A DNA stretch of 64,000 nucleotides, from NCBI GenBank assembly GCA_006212045.1, contig PZPK01000012.1, positions 62,001-126,000 of the forward strand, in the 5' to 3' direction. The DNA is from Oleiphilus sp. Lineage in GTDB: Bacteria; Pseudomonadota; Gammaproteobacteria; Pseudomonadales; Oleiphilaceae. A program made the position numbers and the translations under genes. The notes below the pieces were generated by a model that was not told where the DNA came from, made no database searches, and saw nothing but the letters and a program-made list of their open reading frames with translations. Position 1 is the stretch's first letter. Each line of letters starts with the position of its first letter. Positions 26,018-34,001 of the stretch are shown here, piece by piece.

Positions 26018-26045
26018 CCCCCCCCCCCTTGGATTTTAGTATAAT
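26018..26045 (+). promoter_or_regulatory. C11 homopolymer before a TATAAT in the hybrid-kinase promoter region
   Basis: Eleven consecutive C (26018-26028) end 11 bp before a perfect TATAAT (26040-26045), 28 bp upstream of the ATG. The tract occupies the spacer and -35 position, so slippage would change promoter geometry. It could also be a sequencing uncertainty. Confidence 0.5.
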
Positions 26046-26073
26046 CGCAGTCCTTTTAATAAGAGTCAGATAA

Positions 26074-27705
26074 ATGGGTAGTGCCATGGACATACTAATT
26101 GACGCTGTTCAAAAGATGTCTCTGGCAAGAGACCTCAACAGCACTCAAAAACTTGTCGTACATACCGCTCAGAAACTCGTAAATGCAGACACCGTAAGCT
26201 TTGTTGTGGCGGACAAAGCCTTTGTTTATGGTCATCTTGCAGACGTACCAGCATTTGAAAAAATCGCCACGTCTGTGACTTCTAACTGCATAAGCAATCG
26301 AGGCAATGATAGCGCCTCCCTCATTTGCATCGAAGACACCCAGCGTGACAATCGCTTTACAGAAAGCCTCTACGAGAAAATGGATATTCGCGCCTTTGTG
26401 ATCTGTCCTCTGGGAGATTCCCATCCCAATGCGGCTATCGGACTGTATTGGACGACACCCTACGCGCCGACACAAGCACAAATGCAGTCATTGCAATTGT
26501 TAGCCTGTGCTGCGCTTGCCAACCTGGATAATATTGACCTAGTCAATGAGCTTAATAACAAGGTTATGGAGCGAACTTCATCCTTACTCGAAGCACAACA
26601 AGAGGCTGAAAAAGCCAATAAGTTTAAGAGCCGCTTCCTCAGTGCAGCCAGTCATGACCTGCGCCAGCCCTTGCAATACCTGAATGCTCAGTGTGGCATC
26701 TTAAAACGCCAGCAACCCTCCGCTGAACAGCTTGCCTCTCTCAATAAAATGTTGGCCTCAATCGCTGGCATGAATGGCTTACTTGACGCCTTGCTTAATC
26801 TCAATCAGCTCGAATCCGGGCAACTCAACCCTGAATTGCAAGACTTGAACTTGGGGACATTGTTGTCTGAACTGAGAAATGAGTTCGCTGAAATAGCCGA
26901 AAATAAGGGGCTAGGCTTAAATATTCATGAAACAACGCTTACGGTCCATAGCGACCCTATATTATTGCGGCAAATGCTAAGGAACCTGATTGGCAATGCG
27001 CTGAAATACACCCCGCAAGGGCACGTAGGTGTGAGGTGTGAACAATCTGAAGACGTAGTATCCATTATTATTTCAGACACCGGCCCTGGGATCCCCGTAA
27101 ATAAACAAAGCGAAATCTTCGAACCATTCTTTCGCTTAACTCAACACCGCCACCACAAAGGGGGTTTTGGTATGGGTTTGGCCATTGTCAAAAGCCTGGC
27201 TGAACTCTTGATGCATCCCATCAATATAATATCCGAAGAGGCCAGCGGCACGACTTTCGTTATCGAGGTGCCCGGCAATGCAGAGACTTCAAATTCTCTA
27301 GATATCGCGGCAGAAGAAACTGTCCAAATTGAAAATGACAATAGACCCACTATTTTGTATTTAGAAGACGATGAAGACATTCTCGAAGCAGTACAAACCC
27401 TACTCGACTTAGAGGGCTACAAGGTATTAAGTGCCGAAGAAAGCCTCGAAGCGGTTAAGCTTATCAAGTCGGAGGGCGCCGTGCCCGACCTGGTAATTAC
27501 CGACAACCGTTTGGCCAATGGCGATAACGGCTTAGACGTGGTGGCGCAAATAAGATCCGAGTTTAACAACTCGATTCCGGCGATTATGCTAACGGGTTAT
27601 ACAGAAAAATCCTTGCATGTGAAGGCGCTTGAAACCGTACAAAAAGTTTTGTGTAAACCCGTCGATGCCGACGTATTAATTAAAGAAGTTCGGCACTTTG
27701 TTTAA
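26074..27705 (+). CDS. Hybrid sensor histidine kinase with GAF and receiver domains
   Basis: This soluble 543-residue protein has an N-terminal GAF-type sensor domain (about 15-155), a short coiled coil (about 160-190), HisKA with phosphoacceptor in SAASHDLRQPLQYL (about residue 195), an ATPase domain (LIGNALKYTP, SDTGPGIP, GFGMGLAIVKSL) and a C-terminal receiver (LYLEDDEDI, phosphoacceptor in VITDNRL near 476, LCKPVD). The SHDLRQPL box is the type seen in cytosolic hybrid kinases without a dedicated regulator. It has no CTTAAG box of its own; a TATAAT lies 28 bp upstream next to a C11 run. It may add a second signal to the neighbouring two-component system. Confidence 0.9.
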   Translation: MGSAMDILIDAVQKMSLARDLNSTQKLVVHTAQKLVNADTVSFVVADKAFVYGHLADVPAFEKIATSVTSNCISNRGNDSASLICIEDTQRDNRFTESLYEKMDIRAFVICPLGDSHPNAAIGLYWTTPYAPTQAQMQSLQLLACAALANLDNIDLVNELNNKVMERTSSLLEAQQEAEKANKFKSRFLSAASHDLRQPLQYLNAQCGILKRQQPSAEQLASLNKMLASIAGMNGLLDALLNLNQLESGQLNPELQDLNLGTLLSELRNEFAEIAENKGLGLNIHETTLTVHSDPILLRQMLRNLIGNALKYTPQGHVGVRCEQSEDVVSIIISDTGPGIPVNKQSEIFEPFFRLTQHRHHKGGFGMGLAIVKSLAELLMHPINIISEEASGTTFVIEVPGNAETSNSLDIAAEETVQIENDNRPTILYLEDDEDILEAVQTLLDLEGYKVLSAEESLEAVKLIKSEGAVPDLVITDNRLANGDNGLDVVAQIRSEFNNSIPAIMLTGYTEKSLHVKALETVQKVLCKPVDADVLIKEVRHFV

Positions 27706-27752
27706 ATTAATTAGGGCCTGTTAGCAGGCCCTAATTAATTTATATTTTTTTC
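27705..27752 (+). terminator. Strong terminator after the hybrid kinase
   Basis: A perfect 16-bp stem (27705-27720 with 27725-27740), GC core AGGGCCTG / CAGGCCCT, loop TTAG, followed by an AT-rich tract with TTTTTTT. It isolates the signalling genes from hsp20. Confidence 0.9.
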
Positions 27753-27757
27753 CATGC

Positions 27758-27790
27758 CTTAAGCCGTGTTTAAGTTTTTGATTGCATACT
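27758..27790 (+). promoter_or_regulatory. Response-regulator box and -10 for hsp20
   Basis: CTTAAG-ccgtg-TTTAAG (27758-27774), 10 bp, CATACT (27785-27790). It starts just after the terminator of the kinase gene, so hsp20 must be transcribed from here. The leader is about 63 bases. Confidence 0.82.
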
Positions 27791-27859
27791 GCTCTCCAAC
27801 CTGGAAGCCCAGCCACAAACTCCGCTAACCAGTACCCCTAACCCACTGTTTGGAGATGA

Positions 27860-28321
27860 ATGATTATGAACTTAACAACTTGGAACCCACTACGTGAAAT
27901 GGAAGAAATGCTTGAGCGCTATAACCGTCGCACAGGTCTATTACCACGAACTACCAATAACGAGCGCGAAAGTCTCATGGCCTCTGACTGGTCGCCGGCG
28001 GTTGACATTGAAGAATCCAGCAAGGAATTCTTGATCAAAGTCGAGTTGCCTGAAGTAAAAAAAGACGACGTGAAGGTGACGATCAATGAAGGCGTCTTAA
28101 GCATTGAAGGCGAAAGAAAAATTGAAAAAGAAAGCAAGGAAGACAAAAAATATCACCGTGTAGAGCGTTTCTATGGACGATTTGCACGCAGCTTTTCCCT
28201 GCCAGACAATGTTAAACACGATGACATTAAAGCGGAATTTAAAGACGGAATGCTTAAAGTCCATTTGGAAAAAACTGAAAAAGTGAAACCCAAGTCCATT
28301 GATGTGGAAATCGCAGCTTAA
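27860..28321 (+). CDS. Small heat-shock protein Hsp20
   Basis: This 153-residue alpha-crystallin-type chaperone binds unfolding proteins without ATP. The N-terminus (TTWNPLREMEEMLERYNRRT) and SDWSPAVDIEESSKEFLIKV opening of the crystallin domain are typical of the bacterial class A group. EGVLSIEGERK and the C-terminal FKDGMLKVHLEK close the domain. The tail ends KPKSIDVEIAA, with an I-D-V-type anchor. Two ATGs (27860 and 27866) follow TTTGGAGATGA; either could be used. A hairpin terminator after the gene would make hsp20 the most abundant product of the unit. Confidence 0.95.
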   Translation: MIMNLTTWNPLREMEEMLERYNRRTGLLPRTTNNERESLMASDWSPAVDIEESSKEFLIKVELPEVKKDDVKVTINEGVLSIEGERKIEKESKEDKKYHRVERFYGRFARSFSLPDNVKHDDIKAEFKDGMLKVHLEKTEKVKPKSIDVEIAA

Positions 28322-28334
28322 TTTTGCAAGCACA

Positions 28335-28376
28335 ACGGAACCAACCTTGAATTAACAAGGCTGGTTCCGTCTTTTC
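28335..28376 (+). terminator. Terminator or attenuator between hsp20 and the glutathionylspermidine gene
   Basis: A 15-bp stem with one mismatch: ACGGAACCAACCTTG and CAAGGCTGGTTCCGT, loop AATTAA, followed by CTTTTC. The short T-run suggests partial read-through into the next gene. Confidence 0.7.
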
Positions 28377-28413
28377 ACGCCCCGTTAATTCTTTTTCTGA
28401 TAAGCGTTTTCAA

Positions 28414-30345
28414 ATGCTCAAGCCTAAACCTGAAATATTCGGCACGGTAATTGGTATGGCACCTGGTGATGTCGAAGTGTACTCCTGCGATTACGACAGT
28501 GCGGATAAAACCCTTTATGGCAATCGGCGGGCTTTTCACAGCTATGTCGATGGCGTATTTATGGGGTATAAATGGCAATGTGTAGAATTTGCCCGCCGTT
28601 GGTTATATTTACAAAAAGGCATTATTTTTGACGATGTGGCGATGGCTTACGATATTTTTACCTTGCCTCAGGTGCGTAAAGTAAACAACAACGTTTATCT
28701 ACCATTGCATTCTTTTAAAAATGGCAGTAGACGACATCCTGAACCTGGCGCGATGCTAATTTGGAGGGAAGGGGGCGAATTTGAATTAACCGGCCACGTC
28801 GCCATTGTCACTGAGGTGTTTTCTGATCGCATACGTATTGTTGAACAAAATTGCGAAAACTGCCTCTGGCCCTTAGGTCAAGCTTACTCACGGGAACTCC
28901 CCGCAACGATTACATCAGAGGGAGACTATTGGATACGCTGTTCTTATTACAGTGGCGATATTCTCGGTTGGGTAATACAAACCGACAATGCGGAATTTGC
29001 TGAACAGTTTGCTCCGCTTAATCCCAAGTTGCTTAATTTACTACTATTGCATTCGATCCATACGCCAACAGATAATCCGTGTTGGCTCAACGCGGCTAAC
29101 TTGGATGAGGCTGCTTATATACGTGCTATGGGTGGGCAAAAGATGGTAAATACCAAGGTGCTTACCAACCGTTTTGTTGTAATGAGTGAATCTGCTCAAA
29201 ATGAATTAAAACGAGCAACCAACGAGCTACACGCCCTCTTTTTACTCGCGACGGATTATGTCTTACAAAACGATGCGCTGTTAGAAAAATTTAATATCCC
29301 GCCCTGCCTATGGGAAAAAATTCGACTCTCCTGGGACAATCGACGCCATCAGATTATCACTGGTCGTATGGATTTTTCGGTGTCCGAAAGAGGCATAAAA
29401 CTCTACGAATATAATGCGGATTCTGCATCCTGTTATCTAGAGACAGGAAAAATTCAAAAAAAATGGGCGCAATACCGTGGCTGTTCATTGGGAGCTGACA
29501 GCGGAGAATCCTTATATCAACATTTAATTGACGCTTGGCACAAAAGCGACGTCGATGGTGTTCTTCACATTATGCAAGATAAAGACCCGGAAGAAACCTA
29601 TCACGCCTTGTTTATGAAAGAGACGCTCGAAGCGGCGGGTATTACATGCAAAATCATTACGGGCGTTGCCAGCCTAAATTGGGGGAAAAATAACACCATC
29701 GTCGATAGTGATGGTTGTGAAATCAAATGGGTTTGGAAAACCTGGGCCTGGGAGACCGCACTCGATCAAATTCGGGAAGAATGCCACAACGACGCTGAAC
29801 GCCTCAAGGATTACGTGCCGGGTGACATCAAACCGCCAAAACCACGCCTGGTGGATGTTTTGTTGCGGAAAGATATCATGGTCTATGAGCCCTTATGGAC
29901 AATCGTCACCAGCAACAAAGCACTGCTCGCAATCGCATCGGAACTATTTCCAAATAACCGTTATCTCTTGCGTACACGCTTTCATCTCGATGAAACAATG
30001 CAGCGTGAGGGCTATGTGACAAAACCCATCGTTGGGCGCTGCGGTGAAAATATCCAAATGATTGACTGCAATAACAGTACCCTTGAAAAAACAGCCGGTC
30101 GTTTTACAGATCAGAATATGATTTATCAAGCGCTTTGGCCCCTCGCCAAGGTTGACAACTTTCAGCTTCAACTATGTACGTTCGTGGTTGATGGTTATTA
30201 TTCGGCAAGTTGTGTGCGTGCGGATGCCAATCAGATTATTCGCTCAGCAAGTGATATCGTGCCATTGCGAGTCGTGCCGGACTCATTTTTATTAAGCCAG
30301 CAGATTGTTGAGCCTACGGTTGTTGAGAACAGTCCAAGGCAATAA
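28414..30345 (+). CDS. gsp: Bifunctional glutathionylspermidine amidase/synthetase
   Basis: This 643-residue two-domain enzyme makes and hydrolyses glutathionylspermidine, a thiol-polyamine conjugate that protects protein thiols under oxidative stress. The N-terminal CHAP amidase domain carries the catalytic Cys near residue 56 (KWQCVEFARRWLY) and a His in ELTGHVAIVTEV. The C-terminal ATP-grasp synthetase domain shows GRMDFSVSERGIKLYEYNAD and later NRYLLRTRFHLDE. Length compares with 619 residues in E. coli Gsp. The first ATG (28414) has no clear ribosome site. It lies 92 bp after hsp20 beyond a hairpin. Confidence 0.92.
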   Translation: MLKPKPEIFGTVIGMAPGDVEVYSCDYDSADKTLYGNRRAFHSYVDGVFMGYKWQCVEFARRWLYLQKGIIFDDVAMAYDIFTLPQVRKVNNNVYLPLHSFKNGSRRHPEPGAMLIWREGGEFELTGHVAIVTEVFSDRIRIVEQNCENCLWPLGQAYSRELPATITSEGDYWIRCSYYSGDILGWVIQTDNAEFAEQFAPLNPKLLNLLLLHSIHTPTDNPCWLNAANLDEAAYIRAMGGQKMVNTKVLTNRFVVMSESAQNELKRATNELHALFLLATDYVLQNDALLEKFNIPPCLWEKIRLSWDNRRHQIITGRMDFSVSERGIKLYEYNADSASCYLETGKIQKKWAQYRGCSLGADSGESLYQHLIDAWHKSDVDGVLHIMQDKDPEETYHALFMKETLEAAGITCKIITGVASLNWGKNNTIVDSDGCEIKWVWKTWAWETALDQIREECHNDAERLKDYVPGDIKPPKPRLVDVLLRKDIMVYEPLWTIVTSNKALLAIASELFPNNRYLLRTRFHLDETMQREGYVTKPIVGRCGENIQMIDCNNSTLEKTAGRFTDQNMIYQALWPLAKVDNFQLQLCTFVVDGYYSASCVRADANQIIRSASDIVPLRVVPDSFLLSQQIVEPTVVENSPRQ

Positions 30346-30388
30346 AAAACCAACCTAGAATATAATCATAAAAACTTAAGGAGCTGTT

Positions 30389-30748
30389 ATGTACCCCTAT
30401 TCTTTAGATCGAGGTTTTATCAGAGTGGATACAGAAAAAACCACAACGATAGACGATGCTGCGACAGACGAGCTTTGGGAAACGGTGAAGTTGGCGACGG
30501 TCGAGTACGGCTTGTCAAAAGTACTCATTACGGGAAACGCTTCGTCACGCACACTCACGGTATTGGATATCTATGAGTCGGGCGAGCGACCGGCGAAGGA
30601 AAAAATACCTAACCTAAAAGTAGCATTCTGCTTACAGAACTACACACCGGATGACCTTACACAATTTTTTATGACGGTCGCGATCAACCGTGGAGCCAGA
30701 ATTGCCTTTTTTAAAAACGAAGAGGAAGCCATCGCCTGGTTGAACTAG
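30389..30748 (+). CDS. SpoIIAA/STAS-like small protein
   Basis: This 119-residue cytosolic protein follows the Gsp gene by 43 bp, with a clear ribosome site (TTAAGGAGCTGTT). The pattern, a central LKVAFCLQNYTP, then VAINRGARIAFFKNEEEAIAWL at the C-terminus, is the SpoIIAA-like/STAS fold of short bacterial proteins that act as lipid- or partner-binding switches. The assignment rests on pattern recognition only. It is likely the last gene of the hsp20-gsp unit. Confidence 0.6.
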   Translation: MYPYSLDRGFIRVDTEKTTTIDDAATDELWETVKLATVEYGLSKVLITGNASSRTLTVLDIYESGERPAKEKIPNLKVAFCLQNYTPDDLTQFFMTVAINRGARIAFFKNEEEAIAWLN

Positions 30749-30778
30749 AGGTGTTCGTAAGCTTACAGGGTGTTATTT

Positions 30779-30973
30779 CTATTCCGAGCACCTTCCTGGC
30801 TGAATTGCGTTCTCTTCATCTAATTTTCTCCGTTTTCCGGCGACCTTGTTAACACCCCGTTTTTCCCCACGATCAAATTCGGCGTCTTCACGCTCTTCAT
30901 GATGCTGAGTTTTCGAGGTGTCTTTTTTTAGATCTCTTTGCAATTTTCCAGATCTTTTCTCTTTATTAGTCAT
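30779..30973 (-). CDS. Small highly charged basic protein
   Basis: This 64-residue protein starts MTNKEKRSGKLQRDLKKDTS and is dominated by Lys, Arg, Glu and Asp, with no hydrophobic core. It looks disordered, like small desiccation- or DNA-associated stress proteins, but I recognise no family. ATG 30973 is preferred over 31012 because TAGGG precedes it; the longer form would add 13 residues after a leader of about 13 bases with no ribosome site. It has its own CTTAAG box with a TACAAT -10, which supports it as a real expressed gene. Confidence 0.65.
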   Translation of the reverse strand: MTNKEKRSGKLQRDLKKDTSKTQHHEEREDAEFDRGEKRGVNKVAGKRRKLDEENAIQPGRCSE

Positions 30974-31031
30974 TTTACGCCCTACCATTGTCAAAAAATA
31001 AAATAACGGCATGTTGTTGAAATTGGCTGAA

Positions 31032-31064
31032 ATTGTATTTAATGCAGCTTAAACCCCGCTTAAG
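31032..31064 (-). promoter_or_regulatory. Response-regulator box and -10 for the small basic protein
   Basis: Minus strand: CTTAAG-cgggg-TTTAAG (31064-31048), 10 bp, TACAAT (31037-31032). This is one of the best matches, and it lies between two minus-strand genes, so it can serve only the downstream small gene. Confidence 0.82.
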
Positions 31065-31074
31065 TCTGCCAAAC

Positions 31075-31704
31075 TCATGTCAACGGCAAGTCGGGGGCTT
31101 GGGGGACATGATAGAGGTTTTGAGTACGAATGTAGGTCAATACTTCGGGTGCAATGCCTTCCGGGTTTTGACCAGTAGCCAGGCTTGCGCGGATAGCCGT
31201 CGAAGATTGCATAGGCTCGGGAGATGGAATAATAATAACTTTTGACCGGATACGCTGTTCAATCGCTTCAATCTCTGCATGAGCATTCCCCTCGCGTAAA
31301 GCAACGATAAACGCTACGTGAGAAAGGATGGCTTTATAGCCCCCCCTGTCGCGAATATTGTCTCCCCAATGCTCGAGGTAAGCAAAGGCATCGCCGCCCA
31401 TCAAGAGGTAAAAACCGGTATCCTGTTTAAAGTACTTTGTGATTTGTTCAAACCGAGCTTGCACAGTATCGATATTGCGCCAAGGTTCTTTCAGCATCAT
31501 GAAGTGCGGCTGTTGTTTAAATGCAATACCTAACATAGCTTCACGGTGCCGCAATGCAGTGACTTGCGTTTTTCGGTGTGGGTGGGGTTCGGCAACAAAA
31601 ACGACTTTATCAAGGGCTAGCGCTTGCGACGCCGCTGTGGCAAAGGCGATATGGCCGTTATGTATGGGATCAAACGTGCCCGCAAAAATACCGATTCTGC
31701 TCAT
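31075..31704 (-). CDS. NadD-like nicotinate-nucleotide adenylyltransferase
   Basis: This 209-residue nucleotidyltransferase has the HxGH active-site motif in GTFDPIHNGHIAFA (residues 9-22) and the ISSTxIR-type motif as SSTAIRASLATGQ near residue 168, ending PEVLTYIRTQNLY. NadD makes nicotinic acid adenine dinucleotide from NaMN and ATP in NAD synthesis. This one is probably a paralogue rather than the housekeeping copy, because it lies in the stress island behind a polysaccharide deacetylase (ATGA overlap). Substrate could differ (GYKAILSHVAFIVA is unusual). Confidence 0.82.
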   Translation of the reverse strand: MSRIGIFAGTFDPIHNGHIAFATAASQALALDKVVFVAEPHPHRKTQVTALRHREAMLGIAFKQQPHFMMLKEPWRNIDTVQARFEQITKYFKQDTGFYLLMGGDAFAYLEHWGDNIRDRGGYKAILSHVAFIVALREGNAHAEIEAIEQRIRSKVIIIPSPEPMQSSTAIRASLATGQNPEGIAPEVLTYIRTQNLYHVPQAPDLPLT

Positions 31705-32756
31705 TCAACCAACCACTGGTGCGACAACCAATAGAAACGGCCTGGCATATCGCTGCGGGCAGTGCACGTGTAGCGGTGCCGCCCTAGCCCAAACTTCTTC
31801 GGGCTTACCACTTCGATAAATGAATCTTTTTGTGTCGTTTTAATCGCTTGCCCACTCGCGTCAAAACAATTCAAAGCATGTGAAATCGGTTCTAACAGAT
31901 TGAGATGTAACGTAGGTGGATTGTTGTTGCCGGATATATGAACCGGATTATCCGTTTGAGGCTCAACGCGTACAGGTAAGGGGCGACTCAATAATTTAAC
32001 GGATAAAGTGTCCAAATTGGCATGTTGACCGGATGCGGGAAAACGCGGAAGCGCGGAAAAATCGCTGTATTGGCCGATCGCTCCTGAATGTTGCCCAAAG
32101 CCCGTATACCCAAGTTCAGTGACCAACTGCGTCAATGCACGGTTGTATTCTCCATAGGGATACGCAAATAATTGACTGGCCTTACCAAGGCGCAATTTAA
32201 GCAAATCTTGAGCAATGATAATCTCTTCTCGTAACAGGTTTAAATTAGAAGCGTGTGATGTATTGGTTGAAATCATATGCAGATGCCGATGACTATGATT
32301 AGCGACCGTCATAAGCCCAGATTCAGCCATACCTTTCAGGGCCTCCCAGCTGCATTGACTGCGGTAGCCCTTTTCAACGGGTTCGGTGTTGATAAATACA
32401 GTGAAAGGCAGCTGACGTTTTTTTAAAATTGGCCATGCTGTATCACACACGGAAGACCCGGCATCATCAAAACTTATTGCAACAACGTTATCCTGTGCGA
32501 ACGGTTTTCCTTTTCTTATTGTTTCTACAACGACCTGTAAAGGTAATACACGAAAGCCCTGGTCGTCTAACCAGTCCAGATGTTGAATAAATTGCTCTGG
32601 CGTTACACTTGTATCGTGTGGCGTGCTATCGCTAATGTGATGGTATTGCAGCACCACTGATGATTGCGCTGTAACCGAGTGAAGACTTAGCAAAATCAAC
32701 AAATAAAGGGCGGCAAAAACATTGCCACCCGATCTCACGTAAACGGCTTTTCGCAT
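31701..32756 (-). CDS. Secreted polysaccharide deacetylase family protein
   Basis: This 351-residue protein has an N-terminal signal (LYLLILLSLHSVTAQ) and a NodB-type deacetylase domain. Visible are the entry motif LQYHHIS, the catalytic/metal Asp pair in AISFDDAGSS, and the His pair in NHSHRHLHM. These are the zinc-dependent N-deacetylase residues acting on cell-wall or exopolysaccharide amino sugars. About 100 residues after the domain (HLNLLEPISHALNCFDASG) look like a beta-sandwich extension. The ATG at 32756 follows the upstream stop by 2 bp. Its position before NadD-like and after DUF2934 suggests envelope remodelling under stress. Confidence 0.85.
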   Translation of the reverse strand: MRKAVYVRSGGNVFAALYLLILLSLHSVTAQSSVVLQYHHISDSTPHDTSVTPEQFIQHLDWLDDQGFRVLPLQVVVETIRKGKPFAQDNVVAISFDDAGSSVCDTAWPILKKRQLPFTVFINTEPVEKGYRSQCSWEALKGMAESGLMTVANHSHRHLHMISTNTSHASNLNLLREEIIIAQDLLKLRLGKASQLFAYPYGEYNRALTQLVTELGYTGFGQHSGAIGQYSDFSALPRFPASGQHANLDTLSVKLLSRPLPVRVEPQTDNPVHISGNNNPPTLHLNLLEPISHALNCFDASGQAIKTTQKDSFIEVVSPKKFGLGRHRYTCTARSDMPGRFYWLSHQWLVE

Positions 32757-32758
32757 AC

Positions 32759-32965
32759 CTATTGCCACCTGTACCTTGCTTCAATTTCTTGCTCTGCTTC
32801 ATACCAATCCTGAGATGGATTACTACCTTCAATACTTCGCTTTTCAGAACGGTAGTAAGCAGCTTCGGAAATCATATGATGCCGTTGATCTATTGATGCA
32901 GATGCCTTGGCTGTTTTACTGGCAAGTAGTCTTCTGGTCGTTTTTTTGTTCTTGGGTTTAGTCAT
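32759..32965 (-). CDS. DUF2934 small protein
   Basis: This 68-residue basic-then-acidic protein has the DUF2934 signature HHMISEAAYYRSEKRS followed by DWYEAEQEIEARY at the C-terminus. The N-terminal half is Lys/Arg-rich (KPKNKKTTRRLLASK). The family is frequent beside Hsp20 and other stress genes and has no known activity. It heads the unit DUF2934, deacetylase, NadD-like, 71 bp downstream of a CTTAAG box. The start is preceded by TGAGGTGAT. Confidence 0.88.
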   Translation of the reverse strand: MTKPKNKKTTRRLLASKTAKASASIDQRHHMISEAAYYRSEKRSIEGSNPSQDWYEAEQEIEARYRWQ

Positions 32966-33020
32966 GTATCACCTCAAATGCGCCGTTGATCCTCTGGCGT
33001 AATTCCTGAGGCCAATGGCA

Positions 33021-33053
33021 ACTATAAGCGACAAAACTTAAACGGAGATTAAG
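33021..33053 (-). promoter_or_regulatory. Response-regulator box and -10 for the DUF2934 unit
   Basis: Minus strand: CTTAAT-ctccg-TTTAAG (33053-33037), 10 bp, TATAGT (33026-33021). It is the only site whose first half is CTTAAT. It is divergent from the L,D-transpeptidase promoter. Confidence 0.8.
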
Positions 33054-33122
33054 CCTTTTGGATTTTGTTTTTCTGAAATAATCGCCTTTGAGTTGTCTCC
33101 TGATGTTTGACACCGAGCAAAG

Positions 33123-33155
33123 CTTAAGCAGTGCTTAAGCTTTGCAACGTATATT
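33123..33155 (+). promoter_or_regulatory. Response-regulator box and -10 for the L,D-transpeptidase unit
   Basis: CTTAAG-cagtg-CTTAAG (33123-33139), 10 bp, TATATT (33150-33155). Both half-sites are perfect. The transcript would start near 33162, which favours ATG 33196 over an upstream TTG. Confidence 0.83.
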
Positions 33156-33195
33156 CTCAACATTAAAACCTAATGTCCCAAAGGCAAAGCTACGC

Positions 33196-33993
33196 ATGAA
33201 AATCAGTTCTCACTTTCATTCTCGAATTACGATCATCAAACCACTCAAGACACCCATTGCCTGTCATGCGCTGCTAATCATGGGGCTATGTTTGGCCTGC
33301 GTCCTATATCCAGCCACAAGTTTTGGATTGCCAGACGAAAGACTCCGTCAACGGCTAGAGATCCATGCTGCCGAAAATAAAAGCACCTATCATAATTTCC
33401 CTTCGCTGTCTGAGCTATACGAAAACTGGCAATATGAATTCCAATGGGTTAATTCGCGAGGAAGCTTGAATCAAGCTGGCGATACTTTATTAAAGGCGCT
33501 TGCGAATGCCCATTATCTTGGCCTAAATCCAAGCGATTATCACCTCGCTCAACTTACCTCGTTCACTCAGAATAAAGCGAAAGATGAGAAAGGATTTGCT
33601 ATTGATATCGAGCTTTTACTTAGCGACGCCTTGGTGCTGCTTCTTAAGCACAATTATTCTGGGCGAGTGAATTCGAAAACGGCCTTCCCAGAGTGGTTTA
33701 CTAAGCCCGATAACGTCGCTATTTCTCCGCTATTACGCGACCGTATCAGTGGGCCTCGGTTGGAGCAACTGCTTGAACAAAGTGAACCCCAATCAGAAGA
33801 ATATCAGCGTTTAAAAACACACCTTCGCCGTTTAATTGATAAGCCAAGAGGCTTAAACACCGCTTTTACTCAGCTCACGGCTACCTTTAAGCTTGGAGAC
33901 AGTCATCCCACTATTGGCACAGCGAAACTATTATTAGCAGAAATTTACCGCAATACACACAGGACAGCAGCAATGGTTTTGATGACTCTCTAA
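33196..33993 (+). pseudogene. L,D-transpeptidase YcbB/LdtD-like, N-terminal half (frameshifted)
   Basis: This reads 265 codons in frame before a premature stop. It has a signal segment (LLIMGLCLACVLYPATSFG) and the scaffold domain of YcbB-type L,D-transpeptidases (LPDERLRQRLEIH, LANAHYLGLNPSDY, LLLLKHNYSGRV). The frame is lost at an ACACAC repeat (33955-33960). Removing one AC unit joins it to the next open frame through a sensible peptidoglycan-binding segment (FDDSLKQQLLVFQAEHNLKN). So one gene of about 560 codons has been split. The shift could be a real mutation, a slippage switch or a sequencing error. Confidence 0.8.
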
Positions 33994-34001
33994 AACAGCA
34001 G

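Noticed and set aside
30376-30386. CTTAAG before the SpoIIAA-like gene as a regulator half-site
   Set aside because: It is part of the ribosome site TTAAGGAG and has no partner hexamer.
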